A stretch of DNA of 64,000 nucleotides from Asterias amurensis. Its lineage: Eukaryota > Echinodermata > Asteroidea > Forcipulatida > Asteriidae. The DNA lies in assembly GCF_032118995.1 (NCBI RefSeq), contig NC_092650.1, positions 21,576,501 through 21,640,500 on the forward strand. The letters run 5' to 3'. Both the position numbers and the translations under genes were made by a program. Shown here one piece after another: positions 36,901 through 45,900 of this stretch (position 1 is its first letter; each line of letters starts with the position of its first letter). Under the pieces are notes generated by a model. It was not told the origin of the DNA, made no database searches, and saw only the letters and a list, made by a program, of their open reading frames with translations.

Positions 36901-39900
36901 ATTGTTGAAAAGATCAAGTCTCTACCCTAGGGTTAGAACGATGTAAAATGCCACTGTATTTTAAAGGCACTGGACCTTTATATTGGTAATTACTCCAAAT
37001 AATTATTGGCATAAAATGTTTACTTGATTACGAGTAATAGAGAGCTGTCAAAACATTGTGAGAAACGGCTCCCTCTGAAGTAACGTAGTTTTCGAAAAAG
37101 AATAGTTGTCCACGAATTTGATTTTGAGCTCTAGAAATCAAGCATCTGAAGGCACACAACTTCGTGTGACAAGGGTGTTTTTCCTTTCATTATTATCTCG
37201 CAACTTCGACGACCAATTGAGCTCCAATCTATACCGTGTTTGTTATTTTATGCATATGTTGAGATACACCAAGTGAGAGAATTGTCATTGACACTTGTCC
37301 AGTGTCTTTAATACCCTCATAGGAACAATTTTACCAGAAGTTTAGAAGTCCAAACGCTCATTTATTTACCTTTTGAAAGCAAGCGCAATCATTCTCGTCT
37401 AAATCATTCACGCCATCAGTCATGCCTCTTTTGATGTCTTCTTTTGCGTCTTCAAAGGCCTTCTTGGACTGTGAATGAGAACATTTACAAGTAGACTTCT
37501 TTTATATGACACCTCACCAAAACATAGTCCCCTCACTGAGGTAAATGGAGAGCTTTACCATTTGCTGAGTCGTGCGCAGAGAGTACACTAGGCACGTTTC
37601 CATTGTTGGGCATCGAAGATGCCTGGTAATAAGGTCTTTTAGAGTCTGTAGCTAAACACAATGGATCTTATGCATTGGCCGCCATCTTCGGTGTCCTTTT
37701 TAGACCGATCAATTATATTAGGCTCCGCCCACGCCGCACGTGTGTGAGCTAGTATACAAATATTGACTGCTTCGAGTGCTATGGTTTAAACTACGACTCC
37801 CGAGGTGATCCCAGGAGCGTTCTATTTTCCCGAGGCGAAGCCGAGGGAAAATAGATCGCTCCGGGGATCACCGAGGGAGTCATAGTTTTCAACCATTGCA
37901 CGAGTAAAAGCAGTCAATATTTGTTATATAACACCCCAAACATTTCTAAATACTGTACTATTATTATTAAGTTACAGACCTGAATGCTACAATCCACGGA
38001 CGACGCGAATACAGATTGCAAACACTTTTACTTAATACTGTGTTGCATGTAGTGTCGTGCAATCCGAAATGGTTACAGACTATTAATTTATCATCCTCGT
38101 ACACGCAACGGACGTCTGGGTACTGCACGCCGTGTGCTAGTCTGTCGGACCATGGAGTTTATTCCTCCATGGTCGGACGAGCGCACGGCGCCGTGTGCTA
38201 GTCTTCGGACTAGCGCCTGGCAAACCGACGCACTATCACACGGCCGTCGTCTAGCAAAACTAAGACATGTCATGTGACGCGCTCTTAACCAATGAGCAGG
38301 CAGAATACTTGCAAGGGGTGTTATAATAGAACACGTGAGCCTATCCAACGCCTTTCTGCATAACACTGCCGCACACGCCAAGCATACCGCACGCATGTCA
38401 GACTTTATTTTGCGCAATGGGTTGTGATTGGTCAATATGCAATGGGGCGGAGCTTAATGATCGGTATATTGAAGCGTGCACTGCGCATGACTGTCACCCA
38501 AAATAAGCTCTTTTGACAAAATATATTATGTATTTAAATTGTTATTATCATTATCATTGTCATTGTCATTTTCGTTGTCATTGTCAATCCACTTCCAGTG
38601 TCAATACAATTATCATTGTAATTGCCGTTGTCAATATCTTTACCATTTCCATTGTCAATACAATTGTCATTGTCATTGCCGTTGTCAATGTCTTTGCCAT
38701 TTCTATTGTCATTGTCATTGTCATTGTCATTGTCATTATTTACAGCCGTCGTCGTAGCCGTCAATTCGCGTCCAAATTCAAACCTTTTCTTGAACAATCC
38801 TTGTAGTAGACAAATTCACAAACAGCAGTGTCCCTTCGACAAAACGAGCCGTTTTGACGGAAAGGTTTTGGATTTCGGTCTCAAGTGATCGAAGTTGAAC
38901 CTCTTTCTCTCTCCTTCAAAAAAAAACCCATAAATAAGTTATCGATAAATTAAAAATCTTTTGATGGTATCACAGCGTTATTTCTTTAACCAATAGTTTA
39001 TATCTGGTAAAGAAATGCATAATCGTCACACATGTCAATAACCAATAATAACTATTTGGCGAAGACAAGATAAAATAATATAGAAAGATCTATATTTTGT
39101 CTTGAATCATAATTTCCACTTGTCCAAGGAGAAGTGGAAAGCGGTCACTTCACTGACCATTTCTTGCAAAGGTACCCTTGCCCTAATAATAACAAACAGT
39201 TGAAGTCATCTGACTCATTATTTGTTATTTTGTTGATATTGTATATTTATCAATTTTTCATAGTTCTTTAATTTCACTACTACTTGGAAACACCGTATAA
39301 CAAAATGACTAGAATTCCACGTCGTGTTTTCCTATGAAGGGAAAGTTGTTTGGAAATAGAATAGCTTTCAATTATATTATTCGATAATAAAACATATTCA
39401 ATATAATGAACTACAATAATTGTTCGATATACAAATGTTAATTATTTGATATACCAACTTATATTATTCGATAAACCAACTTATGTTTTTCGATATACCA
39501 ACTTATATTTGTCGATATATCAACTGATATTATTCGATATACCAACTTTTATTTGTCAATATACCAACTTATATTTTTCGATATACCAACTTATATGTTT
39601 CGATATACCAACTTATATTTGTCGATAAACTAACTTATATTTTTCGATATACCAACTTGTATGTTTCGATATACCAACTTATATTTGTCGATATACCAAC
39701 TGACATTATTCGGTATACTAACTTGCTTTTCTGCAGTACCGCTATCATTATTTTCCGAAGGCTTTCGGCCTTTTCTACAATTCGTATTCCTTCTTCATAA
39801 TGACCTTTGAACTTCGTTTCGATTGCTGATGTTGAAACAAACTCCTGTTAAAGGAAAGGTATACGTTTGTTAATCATTTCTTAATTAATGGTTATAAAAA

Positions 39901-42900
39901 CTTACTTGGTCACTAAGTAGAGCAGTTTCGATCGGGGAGCAATCGGGGGTTAGCACCGGTCCTTATTTTGCACCCAAAGTATAGAATATGGACAAATACA
40001 ACAATCGTTATCCCCAACAACTGGAATCTGAGAAACGTAACTGTTAAGTATCTCAAAAACGGGCCTCTGAATTGAACTGTTCACATAAGCTGGTTTTAAT
40101 GCATATCATTAGCTTCATTTGTATAAGATTAAAACAATCAAACGAGTCCAAAAAACAACAGTATACTTCCTCTTAAAGCCATCGACAAAATATTGTTGCA
40201 GGATAACTCATGTGTCTTAGCAGTTGTTCGCAGTCTGATGAGACGAAGGTGATGACGACCTACCTTAAATGTGTCCTCAAAGCGGTGAAACTCCTTCTGC
40301 CTTTTTTCCCAATCTTCCGGAAGTGACCCTGACAAGAAAAACAAAATCTGCAAAAACCACAGGCAAAATTGCACAAAATGTACTGCTTCAAGAAAGAAGC
40401 AACTCCACTCAATGGAACCATGAAGTGTAGGTTGGGTAAAAACAGAGCATCTCTGAACAGAGAGTCATGACACATTTTGTTCCTCGATGTTTTCTCTAAA
40501 GTGCACTGCTCTTTGGAAGTCAAAGTCATTGATAACCTGGGCTGGACCATTCCATGTCAGAGGGGGTATAAAGGTCACAGAAATGTAGGGTATTTTAAAA
40601 GTTTTTTTGAGGGGCTGAATAATGTCCACTCATACTTTGTACGACGCACAATATTGTACAGACATTTACCGACCTGTATACCTAGATCTAACCCTCTGAT
40701 AAAGTGAAGCCATTATGTTTTGCGTAGCAGGTTAATACCTTTGTTTGTTCTCAAGATTTCAACAGGTGAAGTGAAGAATATCCTCTTTGCTGCTTGCTCG
40801 TTGGTTTCAACTACTTTAAGCTGGTGTCTAAGTAGTTCAGTAGCTCGTTCTGTGTGTTGTCCAAGCACCTGTTCCTGTGGTAATTACTCAAAAAGTTATT
40901 ACCATAAAACCTTTCTTGATTACGAGTAATTTGGAGAGGTTGAGTATAAAACATTGTGAGAAACAGCTCCCTCTGAAGTGGCGTAGTTTTCGAGAAAGAA
41001 GTAATTTTCCACGAGTTTGATTTCGAGACCTCAGATTTAGAATTTGAGGTCTCGAAACCAAGCATCTGAAAGTGTGTGCTTCATTAATATCTCGCAATAT
41101 ATCTTTTATTAATTTATCTAATATCTTTCATTAGTATCTCGCAACTTCGACGACCGATTGAGCTCAAATTTTCACCGGTTTGTTATTTTATGCATATGTA
41201 AAGATAAATAACCAACCTGTGGAGTTTTGAGCTCCGTTGGTTGTCACAGTTGAGATATAATAATGAAAGAAAAACCCATGTCACACGAAGTTGTGTGCTT
41301 TCAGATGCTTCTGGACCTCAAAATCTAATTCGCAGGTCTCGAAATCAAATTCGTTAAAAAACTCTCCTTTCTCGAAAACTATATCACTTCAGAGGGAGCC
41401 GTTTCTCACAATGTGTTATACTATCAACCTCTCCCCATTACTTACTACCAAGTAAGGTTTGCTAATAATTATTTTGAGTAATACCTATAGTGTCCACTGT
41501 CTTTAAGCAGGAATGAAGAGGAGATCGTTATTAGACTTAGGTAACACTTTTCTACTATAACACAAAGGCATTTATACAGCGCTCTTACACACACACAAAT
41601 GTATTACAGAGCTTTACACAGAAAACAGTGCATTGCTTTCCGATTCACTACAAAAGAGTTGGGGATTACCCTGGCGGGGATTACACTTTCGTATTATACT
41701 ACAGTATCTGTGTACAGAGGAAGAGTCCTATATAGGAATAGGGATTACCCATGAATATGACCAATGTTCTCTGAAGGCTTACCTGTTCGGTTTTGCTCAT
41801 TGCCACTTGAGCTTGGTCCCACCATGTAAATACTATCAGAACGGTGGGTTTAGAAATATACTTCGCAACTCTCTTGAAGAAATCTTGGGCCTTTAGATAA
41901 AAGAGGAGGGAAAACTTAAGATGGTATAAGAAGTTGTACGTTGTGGTTGTAGTTATAATCAATTATATGGTTATAATGTGTGAGTTGGTTTCCTTCGTGC
42001 GTTTAAAAAAAGGTGCGTGTGACCTTCAAAGATGGCGGTCACAATGACGTCATGCATGCAGTGCATCTGGATGGCTGGTTTTTTTTTTTTACTGGAGCGC
42101 CCGTGAGCATGTTTTATGGCCATGGGCGCAATACTAATTGTCATTATTATTTATTATTGTTTATCTTCTTTGTCCCATACATACTTACTGCTTCATTGAG
42201 TGAACTTATTGAATTTACAACAAAGATGTAGATGTCGGCATCTTCACAGTACTTAGTCACTTGATTATCGGTGGCCGATGTGGTGCACGTACCTGGACTG
42301 GAAACAATAGTTCAATCCCACGAAATATTATGTTTTTGCTTTTAGAGTTAAAAAGAATAAAATGATTTCGTCAATGTATTAATGCTGAGTTTGTTGACAA
42401 CAATATAAACTAAAAATCGTTTTGGAACGTTTCAGCTAAAATTGCTATATAGTTGCTGAAAACGGGGAAAACTGCATTGTCAAAAGGAGGTACCAACCAA
42501 ATCCCTGGCCGCAGCATTCACGAACGAGCACCAACCCTTTATGAAACGATTATCACAAAGAGCTAGTGACAGTAGTCCATACATTTTTGTGTACAAAATG
42601 ACATTTCTATTGCTAATTAGGTCGACCATTCAGCACCGAGTATTCAAGTTTGCTTGACGATGAAAACAAAGTCCGTGTCAGGTCTGAGAGAGTTGTTTAA
42701 AAATTGCATAATTACCAGTCAATAAGCACCAACTCATTCTGAAGTAATTTGCACTTGTCTTTTGGCCAGTAGACTGTGGTCTCGTGGCAACACACTTTGC
42801 CCGTGTCCAGTACGTTATTCCTCTTTCCAACTTCCTAGCGGGAAAAAAGGTTAGCTCAATGACAAGTCAAGCAATATATTTGTCAAAGACCAGTCTTCTT

Positions 42901-45900
42901 ACTTGGTGTATCTCAACATATATAACAAACCTGGGAAAATTTGAACTCAGTGTCCACTGCCTTTAAACATGACTTAGTATGCAGTGTTTGAAGCTTTGCA
43001 ATGTGTGGAAAATAAGAGTAACTATATAAATATAAACATGAATAGTAAACTTGCGGGTACAACCACGAGTACCCGCAAGTTTACTATTCATATTACTTAT
43101 ATTTATATTTGTAATTACTCTTTTGACTTAGTATGATATTATCGGACTCGTACTTCCATGTTTATTGGTGCCACGTAGCCATCAATATCAACTTGAGCCT
43201 CCGCATCTGGATAGTCTGCTCCCTCTACCACGATGAAACCAGCCGTTGTTTCACCAAATAGGCTCGGCAAGACCTTGTCCCGCAGCAGAGCATTGATAAC
43301 CGCCGATTTACCACTGCTTGTCCTGCATAATGAAAGATAAAATCAATATTATGTACAAGGACACGCTGCCTTGGATCTTGCGAGTTGGTCTAAGCATTTG
43401 AAACCATTTGTTATAAAATGCATGCTGGTTGGAAAGATGTTTTAAAAGTAGACTGAATATAATGTTCCACACAATCATATTATGCCTCGAAAATGCACGG
43501 TTTTCCCTTTACTTTGCGGACTATAACACGGTCGCCAATTTTATGGAGTTGAATAAGAGTTTGTTCCAGATAGGAATATGGAAAATTTGATTTATTTTTG
43601 GTACATTGGTCATTCCATGTCAGACTAACGCACTTTTTTCACATTGTCCTCCGATTTTAATAAAAATCGCTGGGATTGTGGGTCCTTATGAGCAATGAAT
43701 GCACACACATTTTTAGCCCTATCGGACTTACCATTTGGTCAGGGCAGAAACCACTAAAATCTGACATTTTTAAGGGTAAAATACCACCTTTTTGGTAAAA
43801 ATATGTCATAACCATGTCAATTCTCATCACATATGCAAATTTGGTATCGAAATGATGAAAGTTGCATGCTCAAATCAATTCCTTTGTAAAAAAAAAAATT
43901 CTGAAATGACGGTCACTGTTATCTTTAATAATATATGTTATCATGACCTTTTACCCAATTTTTTTTTACAATGCATCATTCCAAAAATCAACGAAATAAA
44001 AATCACTTGATAGAGCATGTCTCCTCTATATCAGAATCAACCAAGAAACAACTGGGCTCTTCAAAATTTACAATTTTATGACTATTTTTGTACAGTTTTT
44101 AGGTTACAAATTAGTCAATTCATATACTTTACATAATAAATTCACCAACAAAACTCACTCTTCTGTTTCTAAAGTTACTAAAACTGATTTTTTTTCTTGT
44201 TGAGGGCTGATATGGTTTAACCAGAATCAGAATTAAAATTATCAGCAGTGACGCACAAATTGAATACCTTGGAGGGGCTGGGATCAATCCCCTAGACCCA
44301 CTCCCTCCCCCCCCCCCCTTTTCGGGTGCACCACTGTGATTATTAATGATCCCAGTTATAAAAGATTACATCAAAGCTGTCTGCCTTTCTTCAGTAGATC
44401 ACAAACTTATGCAGTCTTGCTTTAATGAATGAATCTTGAACAACAAATAAACGCATAATGACTCTCTGAGAAATCCTCAAGAACAATTTGTTCACCATGC
44501 AGCAACTCTGACTACAGGACCCATGTTAATAGAGCAATTTTAGTAACTTTGGAAAACAAATTGTGTGGATTTATAAAGTAAAGTAAATTTACTAATTTGT
44601 AACCTACCAACTTTACAAAAAATAATAAGTCTTAAGTTGTAAATTTTGAAGAGCCCAGTTGTTTCTTAGTGGATTCTGATAGAGGATGACATGCTCTATC
44701 AAGTGATTTTCATTTCGTTGATTTTTGGAATGATGCATTATTTCAAAAATTGGGTCAAAGGTTATGGTAACATATTAAAGATCACAGTGACTTTTACAAA
44801 AATAGTCATGAAGTTGTAAATTTTGAAAAGCCCAACTGTTTCTTAGTGGATTCTAATAGAGCAAGACATGGTCTATCAAGTGATTTTTATTTCGTTGGTT
44901 TTGGAATGACACATTATTTCAAAAACTGGGTCAAAGGTCACGATAACATAGTAAAGATTACAGTGACCTACATTTCAGAAAATTTATTTTTTACAAAAGA
45001 ATTGGTTTGAGCATGCAATTTTTATCATTTTGACACCAAATTTTGACACCACATGGTAAGTCGGATCGAGCTAAAAATTTGTGTGCATTCATTGCTCATT
45101 AGGGCCTACAAGCACAGCAATTTTTATCAAAATCGGAAAACATGAGGTAAAAAAGTGTGTTGGTCTGACATGGAATGACCCACAAACGAAAGCAAAAAAC
45201 AATGACTTACATTCCAAAGAAGACAGCTTTCATCTTGCCCCGCCCGATGATATCACAGATACGTTTTATTTTGTCTCTTAGCTCGTTCAGTTTCATCTCA
45301 CATTCTGTAAAACAATTTCTTGGGAAATCTGCCATGGAAAAGAAAGACGTAGTGTATTAAATGGGTCAAATCATTTAACCTATATGGTGCAGTAGTACGA
45401 ATGGGTAGTGTCAGTGTCGTGGCTGAGCGGTTAATAGGGACTTTTCGTTTTCGACGACGGATGGTTCTGCGACGGTTGTTCAGCTAAACGTTGTCGTTTT
45501 CAGCACAACGAAGATTCATCCCAAGTACTGTCGTAGAAATTGAGGGACGACCGTCCTCAAAGCCGACGCATGCGCAGATGACGCCAAATGTCATCTTTAC
45601 CGTCGCAGAACCATCCGTCGTCGAAAACGAAAAGTCCCTACTAGCACCATGGAGGAAGGAAGAGAAGGAGCTCGAACGACCCGCAAAACCGCAGAGTAAC
45701 AAAAGAATACCCTGACAATGCCCCTGTCTGACCAGTGGAAAAAGATAGGAGACCTCCAGCTGGACGGCCGATTAACGAGCGGGATTAGATCTCTTTGTAC
45801 AGAACCCGTGGTACCGCCTCTCTGCACCGTTGCCTTCGTGTAAATTTGAATCATTGGAGACAAGAATTGTGAATACACACGTTTTCATTTACCGTTTGTG

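Noticed and set aside
45491..45878. Small genes near 45.5-46.2 kb (73-94 codons on both strands)
   Set aside because: They overlap two inverted-repeat elements, have no recognisable domain and are absent from unit 1.
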